Shown here one piece after another: positions 10,105 to 20,500 of a stretch of DNA of 64,000 nt. The DNA is from Straminergon stramineum (taxonomy: Eukaryota > Streptophyta > Bryopsida > Hypnales > Calliergonaceae): assembly GCA_963920665.1 (NCBI GenBank), contig OY987268.1, positions 4,962,501 to 5,026,500 of the forward strand. Direction: 5' to 3'. The notes below the pieces were generated by a model that was not told the origin of the DNA, made no database searches, and was given only the letters and a program-made list of their open reading frames with translations. Made by a program: the position numbers and the translations under genes. The first letter of the stretch is position 1, and the number at the start of each line of letters is the position of its first letter.

Positions 10105-11853
10105 CTCGTAGGATTTGTGCATCTCTTCTTACTGGGATGCTCTCGCGTTCTTCCGATGTTGTGAAGGTCTGTTCGCGTTTTCCCAGAGATGGCGGCAATG
10201 CATTATGGTTGCCGGCAACGATGAGAGATATGGACCGGCGACATTCCCGTCGTTGCATTTGCACGATAATGCGTGCAAGTGGTCCTTGTTTGCAGACCAC
10301 ACAATCGCGCATGTCCACTTGCGCATCTTCTCGACGATCGCTGCATCATCGACTGACGTCTCCCCGGAAATGATTTCCTTGGCCGCCATCCACGTGTGTT
10401 GGCCATTGATAATTTTCAAAGGCCCGGCCGCGGTGCACTCCTTCCAGCAAGTTGGCCTTGTTTTCGTATCGGGCATGACTGTCAGAATCTGCTTCGTGAA
10501 GTTGACCTTAACCATGCGATCAAGTACAGCAATGACCCCAGCCTTCTCCAAAGGCCGAAAAATGATTCCCGACTTCTCGTCGGCGTTCACCATGTCCCCG
10601 ACGTCCAACTCGAAATATTGGCCTCGTCCGAAGATGTACATGTACGACGATGCTTCCTTGAACTTTCGATTGGCTATCGCTTCAGCCTTCAGGCGCCGTC
10701 GCGTTTCAGCTTCCTCACTGCGCTTCGGGTCCGGCTTGAACTCGATCACGACGGACAGCTTGTCTGGTACGTCCGCGGGGTTAAATGGCACGGTCGCTGG
10801 GTTGTCAACCCATTTCCCGTTCACTTTTTTGTAGGCCAACCTCTGGGCCTCTTCCTCTGACATCTCGGCGGATTCAGTGAATGCCGACTGACTTGAGGGG
10901 CCCGGCGCTCCTTGTGAGCCCGAGGGCTCCGTGGGATTCCGGCGTTGTCTAACCCATCTCTCCACCCCTTCCTCTTCAGCGGCCGGCGAATTCCCAGCGG
11001 TCGATGATGGCTTCCTCTTCCTTGTCTTTATCTTGTCTCTTGCTTTCGGTCGGACAGGTTGCATTGGTGATGCACGGGTAGTCGGAGTCGTGATTTGGGG
11101 ATTGGCCTGCTGCCCTTGTCGCGGCTGCATTGTTGGCTGTCGGGGGGCTCCTGTGTCTGCAGCACCTGCAACAGCTGACGCAGGCAGTGGACGACTGCGC
11201 GTTGAGACCCCTGAGCTGGAGCCTTCGACACCTTTCAGCTTTCGAGCACTTTCTTCTGCGTCCATTCTTTTCTTTCCCTTCGGTTGTGAAATGTTCAATT
11301 TGCCTATGGTTAGTCTTGCAGTATAGAGAGTGCTAGCATCAGTTAGGTACTTGCTAACTGCTTTTCCAGTCTCATAAAAGTCATCAACTATACTTTCACA
11401 CTTCGCCTGGATGTCGAGCATGAGGATTTGGACGGCGTGGGGAACGTCATCGTAATTTTTCATAATGCGCTGGTGACAGAAAGTCATTTGGTCTTCAACT
11501 CGGATGACGATGACTCCGAACGCATTATTACTGGAATTTATAACATCCACTAGAATAGCTTCTCGTAGTGCAAAAATATTAACTACTACTAAATTCTTTA
11601 ACGATTTCCATCGTGGGTCACCGGCTTTTGTAAAACCTATTTCTAGACTAAAGACGGGAGAGTCGTGAAGATAACTCATTTCTATTGTCCACAGGGATTT
11701 GGATGCGATGAATTCCAATGGAACCTTGTCATCGATGTGGGACGACCAAGATTCGTGAATTCTCTCTGGCGAAATCCTTCGGATGTATCCTGTCAGAGGC
11801 GACTTGCTCTCCAGGAAGGACTCCATGGCACTGTCCATAGGAATGGATTTCAT
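10105..11853 (-). pseudogene. N-terminal region and ParB-like module of the large minus-strand gene
   Basis: The frame is open from beyond 11,853. The Met at 11,853-11,851 (MKSIPMDSAMESF) is the first after a palindrome, but the true exon start is not fixed. About 190 residues of unrecognised sequence are followed by a basic Ser/Pro/Gln-rich linker and then a region resembling ParB/sulfiredoxin-like domains: GVIAVLDRMVKV, then LTVMPDTKTRPTCW and LKIINGQHTWMAAKEI, comparable to the family's (I/V)xGxHR segment. ParB-like domains preceding an amino-methyltransferase domain are known from phage modification enzymes, which fits the neighbouring exon. A TAA at 10,131-10,129 interrupts the frame, which then continues EEMHKSYE to a phase-0 donor (GAG/GTATGA at 10,105). 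A CAA-to-TAA change would explain it. The alternative donor CCA/GTAAGA at 10,133 gives the wrong phase for the next exon. Confidence 0.45.
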
Positions 11854-12871
11854 CAGACCGCGCGATCTAAAGCAATGTTCAGAATGTTCAAAATGCGAGC
11901 TTCGTGAGCAGATATAGCATTGTTTCAGACCACGCGGTCTGAACTTCACTTGAGATGATTGTCATTCCGCGCCTCATTTCCATTCCCGCAACGTGAATGA
12001 AGACCCTATTCTTCTCGTTTAAGTCGACTACGGGATGTGAATTTATTCGGCTGAAGGACTTCAGACCGCGCGGTCTGAACATGTTCACGAGAATTCTCTA
12101 CTTGTATATTCATTATTTATTTCTTCAGATCAATTCGTTTTCAATTGGACATTGTCTATCCTCTGGTCGATGATCTAATAGCATATTCATTTCTGATGTT
12201 AGAGTTGAGGTCCTATTCTTGTGTTAATAGTTCTGAGCGCGCGGTCTGAACTGCTATACTGGACTTTCTGGTTGTCGTTTGTTTATTTATGTTTCCTGAT
12301 CTCCGGAGGTTTAGACCGCGCGGTCTAAAAGTCTATATGCGGACGTGTGGGTCATGTTTCTTTCTCTACGTTTCCTGCCCTCCACAGGTTTAGACCGCGC
12401 GGTCTGAACTTCTAGATTGGACTCGTGTGTAATGTTGCTCTATTTAAGGATTCAGACCTGCAGAGGTTTAGAGCGCGCGGTCTGAACTAGATTGGACGTC
12501 TGGGTGAGGTTTCTTTATCTACGATTCCTGTTCTGCAGAGGTTTAGACCGCGCGGTCTGAATGTCTATATGGGGACGTGTGGGTCATGTTTCTTTCTCTA
12601 CGTTTCCTGCCCTCCACAGGTTTAGACCGCGCGGTCTGAACTTCTAGATTGGACTCGTGTGTAATGTTGCTCTATTTAAGGATTCAGACCTGCAGAGGTT
12701 TAGACCGCGCGGTCTGAACTAGATTGGACGTCTGGGTGAGGTTTCTTTATCTACGATTCCTGTTCTGTAGAGGTTTAGACCGCGCGGTCTGAACAACTAT
12801 ATTGGATGTTTGGGTAATGTTTCTTTATCTAGGTTTCCTGACCTCCAGAGGTTTAGACCGCGCAGTCTGAA
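11852..12871. repeat. Palindrome array in the 5' part of the large minus-strand gene
   Basis: About twelve copies of TTTAGACCGCGCGGTCTGAA or close variants lie between 11,852 and 12,871. From 12,310 onward they are spaced 70-80 bp apart in units sharing TTTCTTTATCTACG, TTTCCTG and CTCCAGAGG or CCACAGG spacers. Some units repeat as a pair: 12,389-12,561 closely matches 12,621-12,793. The array ends abruptly at 12,871. A possible small exon at about 12,058-11,949 (RINSHPVVDLNEKNRVFIHV) lies between copies 12,060 and 11,924. Confidence 0.9.
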
Positions 12872-13179
12872 CCTCTGTATTGTATTGGGCTGGACTTCAA
12901 TCTATTTAGTCTACTCTAACTGCGCGGTCATAGGGTACATATTGAAATTGCAAGGCATGGAGACATTGAGGATTGCTTACCTAGACGTGCGTGGAAGACT
13001 GCTGCAACTTGGAATTTGTATCTCCAAAGCAATGCTACTCGGATCCACTCCTGCGGAAAATTCGTTTTCTCTGAAGTCTATCTGCAACAAGTCCAACCAA
13101 TGTGCATTATCAACAACTAAGCATTCGTTGGAAATCTAGCAAGAGCCTAAACCACTTATATCATAAACGAGCAGTGCGT

Positions 13180-13370
13180 ATTAGCTGCGTTACAAACTAA
13201 GAGAGTGAACAATATGAATTTCAGAGTTTTAAGAAACCATGTACTATGCGGTTTACAAATAAGACACTGATTGGTATTGTTGTCTACAAGCATTGCTTTG
13301 CAATTTACAAATGAAGACATTGATTAGTACTGGGATCTACAAACACTATTATACGGACTGAAAACCAACA
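13180..13370. repeat. Imperfect tandem repeat, about 60 bp
   Basis: Segments with GTTTACAAATAAGACACTGA, CAATTTACAAATGAAGACAT and GATCTACAAACACTATT recur at roughly 60-bp spacing. The region lies 5' of the palindrome array, between it and the candidate leader of the minus-strand gene. Confidence 0.4.
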
Positions 13371-13599
13371 CCCTAGTTTGAAACTAGGTATCATGCTCTG
13401 TGAGCAATTACTGGATTGCAAGAAAACACATTGAATTGAACAAGCACGTTGAAGTGAATATCTACACTTGAAGAAATGCAGCAAGCTGAGTAAACCATAG
13501 AGTGACCGCTGAAAAAATAAATAAAAACATGGACAAAACACAAGTCTGGGCATGCAAAGTACTTGAATGGGGCTAGTAGATTTGCGCCTTCCAACCCGT

Positions 13600-13935
13600 A
13601 ACTATACTCTCCGCTGAATTGCAAGTTCCAGTGCAATCAAACTGCCGCCCGAAGAAATTTACAAGACAGTGTTGCTCGTCAAGGACCAAAAAAAACTACG
13701 AAAACAACGCGGGAAATGGAGAAAGAAAACGGAAGCACAAAATAGTGGCGCGCAACGACTGGACAAGGCGCGCGAAAGTGGCGAAACCCCCCAAAACAAA
13801 GGAAACAACAATGACAACAGATGCGGCAAGCCGAAACACAGGAACGGGAAAATGTCCAGAACGACGGAGCAACAAAATGAAAAATGAGAATCGCATAAGC
13901 AAGTCGTGGAAACCCTACAGGTGGGGATGACGACC
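13600..13935 (-). promoter_or_regulatory. Candidate 5' leader of the large minus-strand gene
   Basis: Read on the minus strand this GC-richer segment begins with CCTGTAGGGTTTCCACGAC and continues as pyrimidine-rich sequence (TTCGGCTTGCCGCATC, GGGGGGTTTCGCCAC), the style of plant 5' untranslated regions. It lies upstream of the palindrome array and the coding exons. No TATA box or start site can be fixed. Short open frames here look like chance. Confidence 0.25.
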
Positions 13936-13954
13936 AGCCGAGGCTAGAGGTCCG

Positions 13955-14000
13955 GGACCGAACCTAGACCGAACCTATTCCGAACCTGAACTACCCCCGA
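13955..14000. repeat. Short CCGAACCT tandem repeat at the edge of the GC-rich island
   Basis: The motif CCGAACCT or a close variant occurs several times within about 40 bp (gaCCGAACCTagaCCGAACCTattCCGAACCTgaac). It marks the transition from GC-rich to AT-rich DNA. Confidence 0.6.
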
Positions 14001-14168
14001 GGTCTCCCGAGCCTCTACCAAACCTACACGTGGTGCCCAGACCTGCGCGGGAGCACTCAAGTGGTATTCAGTAATAGACAAATTGTGGAGGGACCCCCTT
14101 TTTGCAGCAAATTTGTATTTTACTAGCTCACTCAAATCGTTAGAATTCATTGTAAACTAATCCCTAGT

Positions 14169-14852
14169 TTAACCCCTAAATGCCCAAGGCCGTTTCGAAG
14201 CCTAAAGGAATTCACTCCAAATTGGAAAAAAATCCATGAATTTCATAGGTTGTATTAATGTTTTTTATAAGTTCTATGCATAGTTTTTAAAAAATTACAG
14301 TATAAATGCAAAGAAGACATGTTTGGGTGACGTAGGCCTACAAAATATACAACAATATTATTTGTAGAGTGAAAGATTACAAAGTTCGATGAGGAGGGTG
14401 ATAAACCTACGAAAGTGATTCGAAGTCCTTCAATGCTCCTTTCACATGTCACATCCCAAAAGGCCCTAAACCAAAAAGGTTTGAGGTAAAAGGGCACGAT
14501 ACGCTAAAATCCCATTTATTAGTGGCTTCTAAAAATGTATTGTATAATTTCAGGACATTTATTTTCAATGTGACTCTTCCTCCAAGATGTAGTATACTTC
14601 AACCTCGCTCCCAAGAGCCACCTACGCTATGGAAAGTCAGGAGAGCAATGGCCACCTCCGTACAATATTGTGAATAGAAAAATCTTGATCCATTATTTTA
14701 TGAATTCGTTGGTTAATGGGAAGACTAGACTTCAAATTAAAATTTATTTGTCAAAATACAATACTAATATAAATAGCAACTTGGTTGGGTTCTATGTAAC
14801 TCCAAAGAATTGTGGACTCCAAAATTTCATACCTCCGACGTTTAGGAGTTAT
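14169..14852. mobile_element. TTAA-flanked miniature element (CCCCTAAATGCC family), degenerate copy
   Basis: The left end reads TTAA followed by CCCCTAAATGCCCAAGGC; the right end is a decayed CGTTTAGGAGTTAT. The interior is homologous to the copies at 38,645-39,300 and 43,711-44,355 (shared ACAACAATAT ... GAAAGATTA ... TTTCACATGTCA ... GAGGTAAAAGG). No coding capacity is seen. Confidence 0.65.
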
Positions 14853-16775
14853 AAAGCAATTCAAATTTTCAATTTTTTTTTCAAATCATTCAAGTGAAAC
14901 CCAAACTTATATTATTTTCTAAGCCTTTCCTAATGTGTTTTTCCCAAGTAAATTGAGCATGGGCTTACAATTATCTCCGATGAAGAAAAGAACAATTTGG
15001 ATAAATGTAAGCATATACATGTTCAAAGACCTCAAACACTTATTACAATGTTGTAGTTTTCAATGTGTGGATTGTATAACAAGTGTGAGATTATAGCATT
15101 AATCTCGAGGAATGTATGTTGTCCACGCCCACAATGTCTAAGGTATTTGCATAGACTTCCATAGTGTTAAAGGTATCATTAACACGTACAAATTATGGTT
15201 TTACACTAAAATGTATGTCCAATATGCTTTTGTTATAATGAAACCTTGTGAAACTCATTACACCATTTTCTTTGGAAGCCTTCAAATGCTATAATTATTT
15301 TCAAATAAATACGAATTATTTATAAGTTGAACTCTAAATCAGCACTTGCATGTTGTAATTTACAATCGTGGAATTCATGCAAACATTGAAATCTTTCCAT
15401 AGTGACTCTGATATAAACAAATGCATGAGTTCAATGCTTTGATTTGGAAGTAGGTCAAAGACTCAAATTGATGGTCTTTGCTGAAAGCACGATTATCATG
15501 TGAAAAGCATAACCTCCCCTCATTTAATAATGTTACATATATCCTATTCAGGAACATTTTAAAATGAAACATTCATTTCATCAAATTAAAATTTAGGATA
15601 TGACTTGTACATGTAAAAATTAAAAAGTGAGATTGTGAAGGTGAAGATCAAAGTTCAAAAGTTATTTCAATCATGTCAATCCTCTTTTATCATGTGCGCA
15701 GTAAGAAATACCTCCCCACAAATGTACAAGGTGAACATTCCAAGCTCCTTGACCCCGATGAATTTACAACTTCTTATACTGTATTGTATAATTTTTAGCA
15801 TTTAATTTGGGTGGGAGCTGTTATTCAATTCCTAATGCATTGGAAAGGCACTCAATAAGCCACCTCTAATTATTGGACAATCATATACAAGTGGGTTTTG
15901 ATTGTCTATAAATTCCAAGACGAAATCAATGCCTAAATGTAGGTTTATTGTGCCTTTCAAGCAATAGGTCCTTTCTAACTTCTACCCATACTCCTATTTG
16001 CAAGATAACTAATGAATAGTGACCCGATTTGCAAGAATTAACCTAACCAATGCCCACTAGAAAGCCGTTCTACGTTTCAAATGCACTTCATGACGATCTA
16101 AATTTAGGAACTGTAAATTGTACATGATTTCATATTGATTTCAATAAAACAAAATTCATCAAATGAAGGTATTCCTAGCAACAGCTATGACTACATGAAG
16201 TTTAATAGGTAATTGGCGACTCAAAATTCATTCATGAATTTCTCTATGCTCATGCATCTAATTTCACCCAAAATTCTAACGTAATACTAGAAATATTTGG
16301 ATCTTCCAAAAATCCTAATTTGAAACCGTGGGATGGGCTCTGCCTAACTTCATCCATTCCTTAGTGACAACTCTATGTCCTTGGTTCTTCTAGGTCTTCG
16401 TATGTTTCTCCCCACTTTCAATGATTATGGGTTCAAAGTCATGGTAATTTGGGACTTCATAGCTCCTCGTAGTTGCAACACAAAAATAGGATTTACTCTT
16501 ACAATGTTTTGTTTATTTTGAAGAGTTCAAGTTCAAGTGTAAACAAAATACCAAAATCTCTATGACAATCAAAGGACTTTCATTTTCTAAAATACATGAA
16601 AATAGAAGATGGTATGCAAGAGAAGGAAGAACACAGTCATGTAAAGCTTTGAGTATGATTAAAAGACTTCAATTTTAGTAGTGAAACATTTGGATTTTCA
16701 CATACGTATCAATTTTAATTCAAAATTCAAAATTAACAATTGCACTATAAATGAAACAATTTAAGGCTTGGTCAT
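14853..16775. other. AT-rich intergenic DNA, nothing recognised
   Basis: No open frame with coding character, no RNA gene and no terminal-repeat pair was recognised here by eye. Confidence 0.5.
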
Positions 16776-17502
16776 GGGTAGAAGCACACTTCGCCCCCCT
16801 AAAAAGTGCATCAAAAAAGCACTTTTGGGGGGTTTATTGCAACTGAGCTATTTTGGGGGATTGGAGACCAAAATCTTTTTGGTTCCTATGCAAATGCAAT
16901 ACGTGAGTAACCTTGTAATGATTTGTTTTTGTTGTCCATCAAACTATAGAAATGTTTTCTCCAAGCTTGCAAAAGTATTTTTGGAGAAATAAGAGTATGT
17001 CAAATTTATCCCAAGAATGGAAATTACTTTGTGGAGGAAAAACAAACAATTAACTCCGAGTGATTTCCAATACTTTAATATATTATTTTTTGTGTGATGG
17101 ATTCTTTATGATAGATAGGGTGTACTTGTAGTTATTGCTAGAATTTAGGAGCTTATGTGGCATTCTCTTTTACAACAAAACCTAGATATTTATATTTTTG
17201 AAGAAATAATATTTATTGAGTTAGTAACAAGAAGTCCAAAAAGTATAGTCGTGAAGTACATTTGTGAGGTGAACTCTGCTGTTCATTCCAAAGTTCTTTT
17301 AAATTTCAACTATACATTTTTGGACTACGTTCTCTTATCGTGAAGCACATCTCTTTGCCTTTGTTGTCTCTTATATATATAGCCTATGTACATGTGTCTT
17401 CCCATGTAGAAAATGTTCGCTTTGTATAGAATATACAAAATATACACTTCTAGTGCTCTGAAATGTTGCCAAAATCATATCCACCTTAGTGTGCTTCTAC
17501 CC
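16776..17502. mobile_element. Putative 0.73-kb terminal-inverted-repeat element
   Basis: The left end GGGTAGAAGCACACT (16,776-16,790) is the exact reverse complement of AGTGTGCTTCTACCC at 17,488-17,502. Just inside the left end is a hairpin at 16,794-16,832 (CCCCCCTAAAAAGTGC, 9-base loop, GCACTTTTGGGGGG). The ends share GGTAGAAGCAC with the elements at 42,915 and 56,558, so it may be a distant family member. No clear target duplication is visible. Small open frames inside are unremarkable. Confidence 0.5.
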
Positions 17503-20500
17503 TCATATTAGAAATGTTGCCTTGTATGTCTGCTAAGTTTCATGGCATTGAAGTATTCAAATGTAAGACATTAGGAAAGTTCAAGGTGCACAGAAAGTGG
17601 TAGAAGTAGACCTATGGGTTTGAACAAATGTAGGGACCCTAAAAACTATTCGGGCTCAAGAATTATATTTTAAATGATTTTACTATAGTGTATGCAAAAT
17701 ATAATTGGGTGTATGTTGGACTCACTTAGGTACTCAAATGACCTACATTGTCTACAATTTCCGCTTTATACACTCATTTTTTTATGGAGGGCTTCACATA
17801 TCACAAAGAGTTCAGAAGGCTTATAAGTTAAGCGATTATAAAGCAATAAAACTAAACAACTGTTGGAATCTTTTCTCTTCTACAAAGATAGGGCTCACAT
17901 TTATCACTTTTATTTGTGATTTCCATAAGCATGGTTCTTTTGCTAAAAACAAACTTGAAATAGCATCCAAGCATGCTAATAAGAGTCACATATAGATGTT
18001 ACTGAGGTGCTTATGGAGGTCCTCATTGAAAAATTCTATCTACCAATTGTTGCTTAATCATCCAAAATAGTCCTTTAGTCATCTATTCCACCAAAAAATG
18101 TTGTTTATTCATTCTAAATAGTCCACAAGTAATCTATAATGGGTCCTTAATTTATCCAATTACGTAGTGGTTACAACTATTTTTTTGTCCTTTTAACACT
18201 TAAAAACTTAATATAAATATTTTTGTTTAATTTGTATTATGTCTAAGAAAAATGAATAATAAGCTATGCACTACAATTTTTTTCCATAATTGAAGACATA
18301 TGCAGGAGTTAGAATGAAGATTCTTTAAAAAAAAAGGAGTGGTTTAGGCGAAGTTGGCTCCTACGAGCATGCTTGGACCCAATGGAGCATTCATTTTGAA
18401 GATGGCTTCCACTCATGCAATGTACCTGAAACTGTTTGTTTCAAGTTCTGTTTTTAACACTTCTTCATGTATGATTGGAATTTTCTTGAACTCTTTTTCA
18501 GTAATTGTTTCTTAGAGGACAAATGAAATTGGCATGAAACTTAAGTTATTTCATATTCTTTTAAGTTTTGTGGGATTAGATATAACTTTCTAGACGTCAA
18601 AGTGCTTAAGGGTCAAGAAGCCCTATAATTATGACCCCAAAGTTCTGCATCTAATTCTATAATTCTAAGTAGTGCCAAAAAATTTAAACCAATATAGCAT
18701 ATGATAAATTCTTTGCAACTGGGAATTAGAGTTCGTGTATGCTCCTCCTTTTATGAAGCACATTACAAAAGTACAAAACAATAGGTTTTAAAAAACAATA
18801 ATAAGCAAAAAATAATACTCTGACTTCCATTGAATATGTGGAATTTATACATATATCCTTATTTCTTTAAGGATTGCCTACTCCGGAATTGACAAGTCAT
18901 ATCTTGCGGATAATTGTTCTTTCACGAATGCCAAAGGTTAAATTCTCTTGAAATAGAGGTATTCATATAATGCCATTTTTCAAACCGTAGTCCAATTTGT
19001 AAGAAGGATACTAGGTAGGCTTGGTATAGATATTGGACATTATAGATATATATACATTATATTCCAAACCATAGAACGTGAATAGCCTTTGGATAGCATG
19101 ATCTAAACCGTCTATGATATATGTACAATTTAAATGCCAAAGACTAATCTTGATTTCTAACATTTACGACAAGTTTAGATTCTAATCTACGGAGTTTGAA
19201 TTTTAAAAGCACCTATTTAAGTAACCAACTGAACTCCCAATTTAATAGAATTTAACGAATTTAATGGAACAATGGCATTTTAATGAAATTCATTATGTCT
19301 TGACCAATGCAACATTACAATTGCGCTCATGTTAAAAATGTTTATTCATTGCATCATCCCATTCACAACAATGTTCAATATGGAATGAATATAAGGGAAT
19401 TAACATATCTATACCAAATAAAGTATCTATACAAAGTACTAAATCTATACATTGCCTCTCACTGTAATTCTTAGAATTGAATACACTCGACAAATTCTAC
19501 GAAGTTTGCTCTACATTATTCTGCAACTTCTCTAGTACTTGAAAAAAAAATCTGTCTTAAAATTTTGTCGAACGTTGCTATTAGTAACGGACAGTGGTTT
19601 GCGATAACAATCAAAATTCCATCGTGTCTTACAAGTTGCAAGTCAAAATACAAAATTATAGTTTACTTAAAAAAACAATTAACCTAATTATTATTTGCTA
19701 CATGTTTTGTTCCACATCCAATAAGCAAGCATCAAGCGCAGTACACATTTTGAAAGAGAAAAATGGTAGCGATGTAAAGAAGTATAATGAAGTTTATATA
19801 GGTCTTCATATCCTGTACATTGGCTTACACGAATTAAACCTCAAACACCAATTTACATCATTTCCTTGAAACGACTCTTTATGAAATTTATTCATAAATT
19901 ATATTTCATGTACATATGTAATTTTACCTTGATAGTAATGAAGTGGTTGTGTTTTCTTAAACTTTTTGAAAGTCATATTGAAATGAAAATAGCGTATTTT
20001 GAATATAGAAATGCACCCTAAACTATTTCGCAATTGCATATTAAAATCCCTCAATATTCCATATATGAATAGAGCTTCAATAATAATTTATGAATACGTA
20101 CATTTTAAATGCAATAACTACAAGAATTTCTTCTATTTTCATTATATATTTCACTCAAAATGTACTAGTATTTTAACGATTTCAAATGTCACTCTTTTGA
20201 ACTGTGTTTCTCATATTGAGATGGATAAATGTATTTATCTTTGTGGGGGTGGGGGGGGTAGAATCTATTGGGAGTGATTATTGGCAATGGCCATGCCTGA
20301 ACGAAATTGGGGTCCATCACTACACTCCAAACCCTTTGAATGTTTTGTTATGTTAATGCTATAGAAATGTATCATGAAGAGAATATCGTTCATTCCAAGA
20401 GTATGCTAAAATGGCATGCTAAATTTAAAAATACATGATATAAGGTCATATTCATTTTATTGAGACTTTTCACAATCTCATTTTTATCCTCGACTCGAAG

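Noticed and set aside
10129..10133. Donor CCA/GTAAGA as the end of the ParB-like exon
   Set aside because: It gives phase 2, which reads into a stop in the next exon, whereas GAG/GTATGA at 10,105 gives phase 0 and a continuous frame once the TAA is treated as a point lesion.
13619..13930. Open frames of about 70-100 codons rich in Lys and Arg
   Set aside because: Composition-driven; no domain, and the segment looks like an untranslated leader of the minus-strand gene.
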